Shown here: in pieces, positions 52,201 through 58,809 of the stretch | How positions within the stretch are numbered: the stretch's first letter is position 1 | Layout of the letters: each line of letters begins with the position of its first letter | DNA from: Elysia marginata | Taxonomy: Eukaryota; Mollusca; Gastropoda; Plakobranchidae | DNA length: 64,000 nucleotides | Direction: 5' to 3' | Assembly: GCA_019649035.1 (NCBI GenBank) | Contig: BMAT01002950.1 | Location: 508,114 to 572,113, forward strand | The notes under the pieces: model-generated | Databases searched by the model: none | What the model was told of the DNA's origin: nothing | What the model saw: the letters and a program-made list of their open reading frames with translations, nothing else | Translations under genes and position numbers: made by a program

Positions 52201-55200
52201 CTGAGCCATACATTAAGACCCATTTCACACTGATGTTAAATGCAGTTAATCCTGCCTATCCAACCACCTGTCTAAGGGGACCACCTGCATTGGCAGCCAC
52301 TTTTCTAAGACAACCTTGAATTTTTTCTATGTATTGATACCCTGCATGGTGACTAAGTCACCAGCATAACCATGGACAGCTTTTTATCTCACAATATTCT
52401 TTACAATCTTTTTAAAAACAACTTCTGCAATTTGACCACTCTTGACCTGAGAACAAGTAAGCAACTAGTTGTACTCAATCATGCCCTAAACCTACCTATT
52501 CCACACCTATTTTTTTGTTTATCTGTGTTGTAAAGCAACAAATAAGACAATCAGAAAATGGGAACTCACAAGAGAAATTTGCTACAACACAGAAATAAAA
52601 GAATCTGCATTTTACAGTTTTGCAAGCATGATTGCCCATCATGACTACCTGTCCATCACAACCACAATTGCTATTGATCTTCAATGGTCGCTCTGGACAG
52701 GTTCAACTGTATTCATTTTTTTATGCAGTGTGAGGATGGTGGCTCTACAAATTTGTCTCAAGGTGTTAACTTAATGGTGTGACTAGTTTTATTCTGCACT
52801 TGATGTCTTCGACTGTGCCCCCAATTTTCTGACCACACTGCTCAGGTAAACAAACTTGTCGACTTCCTTGATATCTTTTTTATGAAGTTCTACAGGATTG
52901 TCGTGAAAGTTGTTAATTTTCATGGACTCAGTTTTTGAGATAATGATCTAAGACCTTATTAAACAAAATATAATTTTATGTTAACACCATCTTAAGAAAT
53001 AATTCAAAAGATAATGGGATAACTTGTACCTTTAGCAGGAGCTCCTTTGCTTCTTCTGTAAGGGCCACAATAAAATTTTGACCATGCTTGAACTCAAAAT
53101 CATAAACAATCAAAACATCTTCTCCTGGGTAATCCTGGTTTAAAAAATAGTAACAACAGTTTCATTTTAGTTACAACAGAAGCCATACGAAACTCATAAT
53201 CATGTATGATAAAATCCATTTTCAAATCTCTTACTGTTGTATCATAAAACTTTGTCCTTAGCTCTACATATGTCAGGAAAGAAGTAAAAAACAATAGCTG
53301 CCTTAGCTTAAAAAAAAAGTTGATATAAAGATTAATAACAATGCAATATTCAAGAAAATTCATACACATATAGCACATTTATAGGAATAGAAGTGTTTTA
53401 GTACTACCCTCAAAAATAAAAGTTTCTTTGAATGAAAGAAATGAATGTGAATAAAATCTAAGATAAAGATAATTTTGCTTTTTAAGTAACAATAGACAAA
53501 CATAGGCATGTGTTTGTTATGCACTGCTGGTGAGACTCACAAGAATCTGTTGTTTGAAAGGATGAAAGTCACAAACAGCTGCCCTCATCTTCATATCCTC
53601 CAAGATATCAGACTTGGGAATAAACTTGAAGGGGTTTTCCTCAGTAACATCTTCATCACATTTACAATTATAAATTTCTTGTGTTTTGGATGTCATGAAC
53701 AAGGGAAAGACATTTTCAGGAAGAGCTAAAAAAAAGAAAAACGAAAAAATTGTTAAGTAATTCAGTTCCACATAGGAAGTTTTTTTTATTTTGCAGCTCT
53801 GTGTTTCAAAACTGATACTTTATTAAATGACAATATAATCACAGAAAATACCTCATGAAGAGAATTCAAAAAGCAATTTCATTAAACTGCTTAAACAATA
53901 TTTTCACGTTTTTCAATGTCAATAGATCAAATCTAATTTTTAAAATTGTGTAAGCTGGAATCATATTAAATATTTTGAAAATCAAACAAACAAAATTGAT
54001 CTCTTACAGTTCATCCACTTAATATAGAACAACTATTTCTAGTATTTGTTTACTTTAAGTTGATCACCAAAATTTCAAAAAATGTCAAGCAATGGTCCAC
54101 AGTAGTTGGATGTCACAATTTTCACATAATATGGCATTGATATTTGGAAAAATGCCATGTTCATGTTTTGAGTTTCTCAATATTAATTCCCAATATTTTG
54201 TGAAACGATTCTAAAGCTTTTGTAAGTTTGAAATATGGGCTTTTGAAAGTTTCTGAAACAAGAATTTCTTAATACCACTCATTTGGACTAGTTGCTGGAA
54301 AAATGAATTACACATAATCTTTATGGGTAAGAAGAGACAGAATTCAACACAGTGTTCTTTTAAAGAAATAAATACTGTATACAGCGAGAATCCATTTTGA
54401 ACAATTTTATCTTACCTTCTGGATTTGCTTCCTCAGGTGCCTCTCCAATAGCTTCAGCAGGCTCATCCTTTAAAACTTTGCTTTCCTTTTTACCTGGTGA
54501 TATAATATTTTTTTTTGTTTTAATTATGTGCTAAAAGTATTTTCATAATGCACAGAACTTAAGAAAAAAGAGGCAAATAAATGGTTTTTTTTTTCAAATA
54601 TAAATATAATTTTCATCCTTTCTTACCTGATGTAAAGGCTACCAATGATATGAGTTTGATAAAACTCTTAAAGACTCAAGTTTTGCACAGACGGAAGTTG
54701 TAAAAATTATAGCCATGAAGTACTAAAACTGCATTCAGAACTTGTTTGTACCCCATGTAAAAACTATGGTACTTTTTCACTCATTTGGTAAAGTCATTAT
54801 AATTATGAAAACAACAAAAGTCTTTTAACAAATTTATATGTAATTATTATTTTTTATGGGAAGAATGAAGGACATGATTTAATTTTAGGCTTAATCATCA
54901 AATAGAGTATTTGTACAAGATGATGATCATTCAAGGTTGACAAGTCACAGTGAATAGATTATTAAAAAAAAGTAGCAAACTATTTCTCATAGGCCTACAC
55001 AAACTTGGAAAGAGATGAAAGTCATATTTACATAAAAAGGTGCAACTTTGCCTGCAAGCACACATCTTACCCTAGCAGGAAGTTTTTATTAATTTATCTT
55101 AAATCTAAAAAAAACATTCAACAATATAAAAAAAATATCCAGAGAATTTAAAGGAATCTCCTCCAAATATCAGACTTTCTCAAATAGTACCAGGTTTGTT

Positions 55201-56044
55201 CTTGACCTTGCTGGCTTTTTTCTCTGGCTTTTTTACATCAGTGGGCTCTTCCTCAGCATTTGAATTTGCATTTTTCTCGGCTTCACTGCTGTCCTATAAA
55301 ATAAAAAGAAAGATGACTAATGTAAATATTTTAAAGTCATTTCACACCTCTACAGTCTAGATTACTATTCAGCTCTATATATATATCACCAAAAAATTCC
55401 AACAAGTATACCAAAGGTTTGCAATGGGTAACATTTGTATAAAAAGTACAGCCAAGTCGGGAAACATGAAAAAGGAAATTAAGCACTTGAGACTCCAGGA
55501 TCAGTAATAATGAAAGTTGCCAAGCAAATTAAGACATCTAAGTCTTAAGTTGGCAAGTAAAGTTTCACCTCCTCCTCTTCTTCTTTCTTCCCAATACTCT
55601 TCTTCTTCCATTCTTTTATCTCCGTCTCTGTCTCTCTCCCTTTCCTCACATTCATGCATAAACATAATGAGTTTCTCTTTTTCAAATACCCGGGAAATCA
55701 AGAAAACCCTGTTAAATGGGAAAAGAAGCCATGTCAACCCATTTCCCTATGAAGCTGGTCCGCCTGTACTTGTAGGGAATCCCACATAACTTTAAAATTT
55801 TGAACTTAAAAGTCTGCAGATCTTAAAAATCAACAGGATTTTATAAAAGAGAAAATACCACAAAAAACTAACCTATACTCTTCAGATTATTTGAAAAAGG
55901 AAATCAAAGTTTAATATTACAGACCTTTTCTTTTTCCTCAGTCTGTGCGGCCTCCTTGTTATCATCTTTTTTATCTTCTTTGATCTTCTCAGTTTCCTCT
56001 TTTGCTCCTTCAGATGAAACTTCTTTTTTATCGGCATCAGACAT
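37123..56044 (-). CDS. DNAI3: Dynein axonemal intermediate chain 3 (WDR63; IC140-type, inner dynein arm)
   Basis: This is a WD-repeat intermediate chain of axonemal inner-arm dynein (I1/f in Chlamydomonas, IC140), which helps tether and regulate the two-headed inner arm in motile cilia. I assembled 22 coding exons on the - strand whose phases all agree: 56044-55925, 55293-55191, 54493-54416, 53725-53541, 53134-53030, 51693-51535, 50834-50676, 49887-49730, 48652-48541, 47527-47324, 46855-46682, 46182 into the N gap, 45400-45327, 44909-44771, 43831-43747, 43517-43390, 41615-41552, 40927-40797, 40386-40182, 38818-38727, 38154-38029, 37269-37123. The match to human WDR63 as I recall it is close throughout, e.g. 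TKTQEIYNC-DEDVT, ALQQNEIMN, PSLILIWSFADPIHPQ, GGCLNGQIVMWDI, THEPALSQ and GTLHILEIPW. About 928 residues are visible and roughly 27 are hidden in the gap; human is 891. The N-terminus (1-100) is a Lys/Glu-rich extension, the middle is a WD propeller and the C-terminus is a charged helix. Confidence 0.95.
38029..38154 (-). CDS. DNAI3: DNAI3 coding exon 21
   Basis: 42 codons, phase 0 at both ends, acceptor TTCCCCAG and donor GGG/GTAAGT. It encodes a highly charged helix, NYIEREVKRR to KEKRELEADTKRK, matching the Lys/Glu-rich helix after the propeller in the family. Confidence 0.93.
38399..38652. mobile_element. MITE family A copy in DNAI3 intron 20
   Basis: A ~254-bp element with imperfect inverted ends: left ATGTCTTGCGTACAGGGCGA, right (reverse complement) ATGTCTCGCATCAAAGGCGA. 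No coding capacity. The target-site duplication is not clear by eye. Confidence 0.65.
38727..38818 (-). CDS. DNAI3: DNAI3 coding exon 20
   Basis: 92 bases, acceptor ATCCACAG and donor GAA/GTGAGG. It encodes KQQLIAVGDIAGTLHILEIP and WSLRQATPNE, the last propeller blade, nearly identical to the human GTLHILEIPW segment. Confidence 0.94.
38980..39100 (+). repeat. Possible tRNA-derived SINE fragment
   Basis: GTGTTCGATTCTG near 38990 resembles a Pol III B box, followed by CATCTCAAATGAGATGGCC. No convincing A box or tail is visible. It lies in DNAI3 intron 19. Confidence 0.25.
39296..39760 (-). repeat. Decayed retroposon 3' region with (TAA)n tail, reverse orientation
   Basis: An AAT/TAA-rich run (39296-39332) adjoins CTTGTAAAGTGCCT and CAGTGCTTGG, resembling the reversed GTAAAGCGCTTTG-type end of L2/CR1-like LINEs and their SINEs, as in the + strand copy ending near 59560. 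The sequence up to about 39760, including ACATTCCAGATCTTAGAAGG, may be part of the same element. It lies in DNAI3 intron 19. Confidence 0.35.
40182..40386 (-). CDS. DNAI3: DNAI3 coding exon 19 (WD repeat)
   Basis: 205 bases, acceptor TTGTTCTCAG and donor ACTC/GTGAGT. It contains the block AAWSPTRPGVFFVAKVDGSV followed by DVWDLLDKTHEPALSQ. The WDLLDKTHEPA motif is a hallmark of the family. Confidence 0.95.
40797..40927 (-). CDS. DNAI3: DNAI3 coding exon 18 (WD repeat)
   Basis: 131 bases, acceptor CTTTTTAG and donor TCA/GTGAGT. It encodes THDGPVVSMQRSPFFKDILL, then SVGGWTLALWKEGVS, a full WD blade aligned with the human HDGTVHTIQRSPFYNDIIL stretch. Confidence 0.95.
41552..41615 (-). CDS. DNAI3: DNAI3 coding exon 17
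   Basis: A 64-base exon, acceptor GTCGTTTCAG and donor AAA/GTATGT. It encodes DGEIVYADWMPQKDQDTGKI, matching the family's EGEVIYTDW turn. Confidence 0.93.
43390..43517 (-). CDS. DNAI3: DNAI3 coding exon 16
   Basis: 128 bases, acceptor TCCCTCAG and donor GAG/GTAAAC. It encodes a low-conservation, Ser/Thr/Asn-rich loop and then VKTYVYVGTE, the strand that corresponds to the human CTKFFVGTE. Confidence 0.9.
43747..43831 (-). CDS. DNAI3: DNAI3 coding exon 15
   Basis: 85 bases, acceptor GTTCTTCCAG and donor CCT/GTAAGT. It encodes VTLSKSEPGGDHAPTKFSIQ and ERQGDRSA, aligned with the human VRLSKGETSLDHCPTKISL. Confidence 0.92.
44331..44420. mobile_element. MITE family A, partial copy in DNAI3 intron 14
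   Basis: TGTCTTGCAACCAATCTAAA matches the left terminus of the family. An internal TTATTTTCTCTA also occurs in the 61119 copy. The right end was not identified. Confidence 0.4.
44771..44909 (-). CDS. DNAI3: DNAI3 coding exon 14 (WD repeat)
   Basis: 139 bases, acceptor TTCATCCAG and donor CGA/GTAAGA. It encodes CVMLWDTKASK, a variable loop, and VPDTFKHLDLIWKPILR, aligned with CTICFWDI and VPSTFLHLDLSWKPL in human. Confidence 0.94.
45327..45400 (-). CDS. DNAI3: DNAI3 coding exon 13
   Basis: 74 bases, acceptor GTCATACAG and donor ACCA/GTATGT. It encodes INKMGVPQENASLQCTQLLS and CATD, matching the human INRMGSVFENRSG-CCQLVTCSAD region. It starts in phase 0, so the exon hidden in the gap should end in phase 0. 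Confidence 0.92.
45695..46141. other. Assembly gap (447 N) inside DNAI3
   Basis: An N block that cuts exon 12 and part of the following intron. By comparison with the family, about 27 residues (the human CAVSSIENGHKKVITDIHWL region) should lie in it. Confidence 0.99.
46142..46182 (-). CDS. DNAI3: DNAI3 coding exon 12 (visible 5' part only)
   Basis: Acceptor CTCCTTTTTAG. It encodes PGFEDPNALKTPIV before running into the N gap. Its phase agrees with exon 11. Confidence 0.88.
46682..46855 (-). CDS. DNAI3: DNAI3 coding exon 11 (WD repeat)
   Basis: 174 bases, phase 0 at both ends, acceptor TTTTCACAG and donor CTG/GTGTGT. It encodes LEAPDDIFSFAFNPTDPNHI, VGGCLNGQIVMWDIAAHADR and a basic loop. This is the most conserved block of the family. 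Confidence 0.96.
47324..47527 (-). CDS. DNAI3: DNAI3 coding exon 10 (WD repeat)
   Basis: 204 bases, phase 0 at both ends, acceptor GTTTCTCAG and donor CAA/GTAAGA. It encodes KMITCIQWHRTIKGVVATSV and PSLILIWSFADPIHPQ, matching human MITCVSWHPTIYGLIAVSV and SLILFWSFSDPIHPQ. Confidence 0.96.
48068..48479. mobile_element. MITE family B copy in DNAI3 intron 9
   Basis: A 412-bp element with good inverted termini: left TCCCACATAATGAGCCTAC, right (reverse complement) TCCCAACAAAATGAGCCTAC. Its interior is related, in inverted orientation, to the sequence at about 58000-58390. No coding capacity. Confidence 0.7.
48541..48652 (-). CDS. DNAI3: DNAI3 coding exon 9
   Basis: 112 bases, acceptor CAATTTTCAG and donor AAA/GTAAGC. 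It encodes FHQALQQNEIMNVFYVDWVH, then LGDGDDAFGSKADNHLK, aligned with human ALQQNEIMNTFIDDW. Confidence 0.94.
49730..49887 (-). CDS. DNAI3: DNAI3 coding exon 8
   Basis: 158 bases, acceptor TTTTGCTAG and donor TTGA/GTGAGT. It encodes TQTDWKYPRNANTQTYPREY and TEDEQAALISTKECSDFVNE, aligned with the human STQTKWTYPKNATTQYYPREF segment. Confidence 0.95.
50676..50834 (-). CDS. DNAI3: DNAI3 coding exon 7
   Basis: 159 bases, phase 0 at both ends, acceptor AACTACAG and donor CAG/GTCTGT. It encodes KRIRRDFGAPTAFADRNVAD and VKDGAVDCTSYDDNNFDIKR, aligned with human KRSEFGAPIKFSDQNASSVKDA. Confidence 0.95.
51225..51459. mobile_element. MITE family A copy in the GC-AG intron of DNAI3
   Basis: A ~235-bp element: left GGCAACCAGTCCAAATGAGT, right (reverse complement) ATGTCTCGCAATGATTCC followed by AAATGAGTCC. 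The outermost ATGT is shared with other copies. It lies 76 bases downstream of the GC splice donor. Confidence 0.7.
51535..51693 (-). CDS. DNAI3: DNAI3 coding exon 6, with non-canonical GC donor
   Basis: 159 bases, phase 0 at both ends, acceptor CTTGTTAAG. It encodes an acidic stretch of Glu/Asp and then DTVYMYIPPEPKDWVSLGSE with KEIDEST, aligned with human EDVYIYKPPVSKPWVSLGSE. The donor reads AAAG/GCAAGT, a consensus GC-AG type intron start rather than GT. Confidence 0.93.
51795..52940 (-). mobile_element. Decayed RTE-like LINE fragment filling DNAI3 intron 5
   Basis: Pieces of a non-LTR reverse transcriptase C-terminus occur in family order on the - strand. KTESMKINNFHDNPVEL and VDKFVYLSSVV lie at about 52930-52790 (KTE-M / FVYLGS-V motif). 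NISVKWVLMYGSETW lies near 52230. GHIPREAISNITRQALDWNP lies near 52030-51970, the GHTLR-x-ITRQALTWNPQG motif. Frames are broken by many stops and shifts, and an unrelated or highly decayed stretch lies between about 52330 and 52770. Old and inactive. Confidence 0.75.
53030..53134 (-). CDS. DNAI3: DNAI3 coding exon 5
   Basis: 105 bases, phase 0 at both ends, acceptor AAACCAG and donor AAAG/GTACAA. It encodes DYPGEDVLIVYDFEFKHGQN and FIVALTEEAKELLLK, aligned with human EYPGNELLLVYDKDFKYGLNF. Confidence 0.94.
53541..53725 (-). CDS. DNAI3: DNAI3 coding exon 4
   Basis: 185 bases, acceptor TTTTTTTTAG and donor CTT/GTGAGT. It encodes FPLFMTSKTQEIYNCKCDED, VTEENPFKFIPKSDILED and AAVCDFHPFKQQIL. This is the first exon with clear family conservation. 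Confidence 0.95.
54082..54297. mobile_element. MITE family A copy in DNAI3 intron 3
   Basis: A ~216-bp element: left ATGTCAAGCAATGGTCCA, right (reverse complement) AGCAACTAGTCCAAATGAGT. The right end is nearly identical to the left end of the 51225 copy. Confidence 0.6.
54416..54493 (-). CDS. DNAI3: DNAI3 coding exon 3
   Basis: 78 bases, acceptor ATATCACCAG and donor GAAG/GTAAGA. It encodes a Lys/Glu-rich stretch, KKESKVLKDEPAEAIGEAPE, part of an N-terminal extension I do not find in the human protein. Confidence 0.85.
55191..55293 (-). CDS. DNAI3: DNAI3 coding exon 2
   Basis: 103 bases, acceptor TTTTATAG and donor CCTG/GTACTA. It encodes DSSEAEKNANSNAEEEPTDV, then KKPEKKASKVKNKP, low-complexity acidic then basic sequence. 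It is supported by frame, splice sites and composition rather than by homology. Confidence 0.82.
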
Positions 56045-56073
56045 GATGAAAGTTTTGCAGCCTTAAGACACTC
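55925..56073 (-). CDS. DNAI3: DNAI3 coding exon 1 (ATG at 56044)
   Basis: The acceptor AAAGTTACAG gives an exon start at 56073, with 29 bases of 5' UTR before ATG 56044-56042. It encodes MSDADKKEVSSEGAKEETEK and 20 more residues dominated by Lys, Glu and Asp, and ends at donor AAAG/GTCTGT. The start is chosen because it is the first ATG after the acceptor and opens the only frame continuous with exon 2. Confidence 0.85.
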
Positions 56074-57071
56074 CTGTAACTTTTATTGATCCTATGACAT
56101 ATTTAAAAGTAGCAAAACTAATTAATTAATAAAATAGGTAAGTCTAAAACAGTGTGTGTCAAAATATACTTATTTGTAAGAAATATTGCCTATCAAACCT
56201 TACTTGAAGATGCTATAACATCATTAGTAACTAAAAATCAATGCAAGTGCTTTATGCTTTACTTTGAAAAGCCATTGCTTTATTTTGTATTTATTGCTCC
56301 CTTAAACTGTCATTTTTCACGGAGTTCAAAGGAACTTATCAAGGCACTCAGAGTGTGTTGACCATATTCTACAACACAAACAGATGATCTTTTCTTCAAT
56401 TTAAATTTGAGGAGTCATTTTTGCTTTTCTTTAAGTAGCTTAGGCCATCTCTTTCTTACTGGGAGCCCATCTCTCCAATTCCACTGAATTTATATCTCTC
56501 CTTTTGCAAGCAAGGCAAATCTAGATTAGCTGCAACTCCCTTGGTCTCATTTGTTTGCTGAGCAAAAATAAGGTGGTAGGATGCAGTGACAGACTTGATC
56601 TACTTAAAAATGAACAATAGGTAAAACTATCTGAGATTGCTTGTAATCATAGGGATCAGTAGTCACAGTCAATTGCCTTCTCATTATATTTGACAAAGGC
56701 CAAGCTTAGATCTACAATAGATGTAGGCCTAATCAGCAAAGCATCATTCATTTATTTTTAAACTCTTTTGCGTTCCGACCAAATTCGGGGGCGTTTTTAA
56801 TTAGCAACATCCTTTTCTTTTTAAATACACAGTAGCCGCTCTTATAGCCCCTCCCACAACAGATGTCATTTGCCCAGATTCCAGTTGATTTCAAACCTAT
56901 CTCTGATTGGTCAAGACCTGTCAAGAGTCAAATTGAAATTTAGGATATGATCAGGTTAAAAGTCTAGCATCTAGGTCTAAATAGATGTAATACTGGTGCC
57001 TGTGGCGCAAGGTCTAGAAATCTAGCTCTAGCATGTAATCTAAAATCTATATATACCCGAAAAACGGAACT

Positions 57072-57237
57072 CTTGAACAACCGTGATCCCTCAAGACTTC
57101 ACAGGCCGTTAGAAATAAATCAGTATTGACTACTATAACATCTTCATTCGAAAATCCACTCTATGCCGAAATAAAAGTATCAGTATTGATATTTTTCTTT
57201 TGACCTGTGAAGTCTCAAGGGATCACAGTTGCTCAAG
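57072..57237. mobile_element. MITE family C, 166 bp, long terminal inverted repeats
   Basis: The ends pair over about 34 bp: left arm 57072-57105, right arm 57204-57237, sharing GTGATCCCT, GACTTCACAGG and CTTGA. The 98-bp interior has no frame. Only one copy was seen in the window. Confidence 0.75.
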
Positions 57238-57249
57238 CGTGCCCAAAAA

Positions 57250-57328
57250 AGGTAGATCTAGATGATCTAGATCTAGGACTGGGTTAATTTAATGTAAATT
57301 TAATCTAGATCTAGGCCTAGATCTACCT
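57250..57328. repeat. AGATCTAG-rich foldback
   Basis: AGGTAGATCTAG at the left and CTAGATCTACCT at the right are reverse complements, with more AGATCTAG units inside each arm and a TA-rich centre. AGATCTAG-rich foldbacks of this type are common in gastropod genomes as I recall them. Confidence 0.65.
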
Positions 57329-57465
57329 AGTTGTAAGAGTTCAAATAATTACACCCTGATAAAAACCATGCACATCCTTCTTACATTACAAGTTACATGT
57401 TATCTTGTTTTGACAAGTGAAAATAAACAACAAAAAAAAAATTAAGAAAAAAAAATTCATCTCAC

Positions 57466-57500
57466 TTTTATCACTAGGCAGCCATCTTAGTTTGAACCGG
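57466..57500 (-). other. DNAI3: Predicted DNAI3 5' non-coding first exon
   Basis: It is inferred from a good donor (AAAA/GTGAGATG; last exon base 57466) just downstream of a promoter-like cluster. The transcription start is not determined; about 57490-57500 is a guess. A YY1-like AAGATGGCTGCC (57488-57477) sits in it, as is common just after starts of TATA-less genes. It also holds a 3-codon upstream frame, ATG-GCT-GCC-TAG (57485-57474). Confidence 0.5.
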
Positions 57501-57533
57501 AAATAAATGCCTTGCGTCGCCAAAGCAACCAAT
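57496..57533. promoter_or_regulatory. DNAI3 promoter: RFX X-box with CCAAT and ETS sites
   Basis: GTCGCCAAAGCAAC (57516-57529; GTTGCTTTGGCGAC on the - strand) is a full two-half-site X-box (RYYNYY-N2-RRNRAC), the RFX binding site of ciliary genes. A CCAAT box (57529-57533) abuts it, and an ETS core ACCGGAAAT (57496-57504) lies on the gene side. The cluster ends within about 30 bases of the predicted first exon, which fits expression in ciliated cells. Confidence 0.75.
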
Positions 57534-57727
57534 TATACTTAAATTAACTCTGATGACACGGGAAAGAAAAAAACTAGAGTCTGGCTTAAATTTTACTAGC
57601 TGTAATGAAATCGGAAAGAAATATATAGCGTAAAATCTAAACAAATAAAAAATTATATAAAATTGTGCAGCCCGATAAGCATATTTTAAAAGCTATATAT
57701 ATATACTTTTTCTCGTTCATAGCACGT

Positions 57728-57799
57728 GGGGATATAGCTCAGTGGTAGAGCATTCGACTGCAGATCGAGAGGTCCCCGGTTCGAACCCGGGTGTCCCCT
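57728..57799 (+). tRNA. tRNA-Cys (anticodon GCA)
   Basis: A 72-nt cloverleaf without intron. The acceptor stem GGGGATA/TGTCCCC, D arm GCTC-AGTGGTA-GAGC, anticodon stem TTCGA/TCGAG around CTGCAGA, and T arm CCCGG-TTCGAAC-CCGGG all pair. The discriminator is U, as expected for tRNA-Cys. The A box TAGCTCAGTGG and B box GGTTCGAACCC are intact, and a T run (from 57803) provides a Pol III terminator. It looks functional. It lies about 195 bases upstream of the DNAI3 X-box. Confidence 0.97.
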
Positions 57800-57835
57800 C
57801 ACTTTTTTTTGGTTAGTTTCTAAATTACATAAATT

Positions 57836-57992
57836 ATGTTTTGCATGCAGGGTAAGTGAGAGGGATGTATTTTGCCCGAAATTCACAATGTTTTAATAAC
57901 ATCTAGATTAAATATAACAAAAATGGACCTTTAAATGGCATTTTGCTAAAAAATTTTCCAACATCTGACTCACTTGCGCTGGACATGAGACT
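57836..57992. mobile_element. MITE family A, short copy beside the tRNA gene
   Basis: A ~157-bp element: left ATGTTTTGCATGCAGGGTAA, right (reverse complement) TAAGTCTCATGTCCAGCGCA with AAGTGAGTCAG inside. It starts 37 bases after the tRNA and directly adjoins the family B copy. Confidence 0.55.
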
Positions 57993-58383
57993 TATGTAGT
58001 AGAGTCCCATGAAATCAGTAAACATGTGGAATTTTGCGATAATTATGCAGTTATGTACTCAATTGGAAAGGCTTTTAAAGCTCTCGAAGATACTAAAAAT
58101 TATTTTGATATCTTAAAAACTTATGGCCTGAGTTATTGCACTTGAAAGATGTTGAATCCAAGTGAATGGAGAAACTTGGACTTAAATTTTTCATATCATA
58201 TAGGCTATTTCTGTGCTCATCTTCAATAGTTTCATGGTCTCATAAGTGGGTATGATGAAAAACATCATAAATTTGTCAAATTTTGAAAAAAAAAATTTTT
58301 ATTGTAAACTTGACCAAGTATGGTACTTGAAAAAGCCCATTTTCTTGAACCAACCACCCCTGCATGTAGACTTATCTTGCGGG
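57993..58383. mobile_element. MITE family B copy (left end uncertain)
   Basis: The right terminus, reverse complement TCCCGCAAGATAAGTCTAC, matches the family B end. The interior aligns with the reverse complement of the 48068 copy over blocks such as TTATTGCACTTGAAAG and GATGAAAAACAT. The left terminus was not resolved. Confidence 0.5.
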
Positions 58384-58768
58384 AGCAAACACAAATATGG
58401 TAAGAACTTTCTCATGCCTTAAGGTCTTGCTGTCAGGTGAAAAAAGAACAATTAAAAAATATATCCGTACGGAATCGGAGAAGAGAAGATCTCTGTCTGT
58501 CTCACTCTCTTTTGGTCCCATGTAACTTCAGTTCTTAATTTAAAGGTTCATTTACAAAAAATATTTTTAAAAAAAAACCAAAAAACCTTATGCTGTATTT
58601 TTTATCTTACCTTAGGCCTACTGGATCATAACACACTGAAATAAGGGAAAATTTTTTTTAATGGTGTGTTCTTGTCTAACAATTTTGGTAGGAAATATAT
58701 GTTTGTGTTTATATGATTCTCTGATATTTTAATTTTTTTCATCTGCTGATTGTTATTGTCAACACTGC

Positions 58769-58809
58769 TAAGTCGATTTCCAGGGGACATATCCACTAAA
58801 ATCGACTTA
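58769..58809. repeat. Perfect 11-bp inverted repeat (TAAGTCGATTT)
   Basis: TAAGTCGATTT (58769-58779) and AAATCGACTTA (58799-58809) are exact reverse complements around a 19-base spacer. Related GATCGACTTA and GAGTCGAC motifs recur near 59865-59895, so this may be one end of a larger, decayed element. Confidence 0.6.

Larger units (their letters stand above)
56074..57465 (-). other. DNAI3 first intron (5' UTR intron, predicted)
   Basis: It runs from the donor AAAA/GTGAGATG (exon end 57466) to the acceptor at 56075-56074. It contains a MITE (57072-57237) and an AGATCTAG-rich foldback (57250-57328). No coding sequence is seen. Confidence 0.55.
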
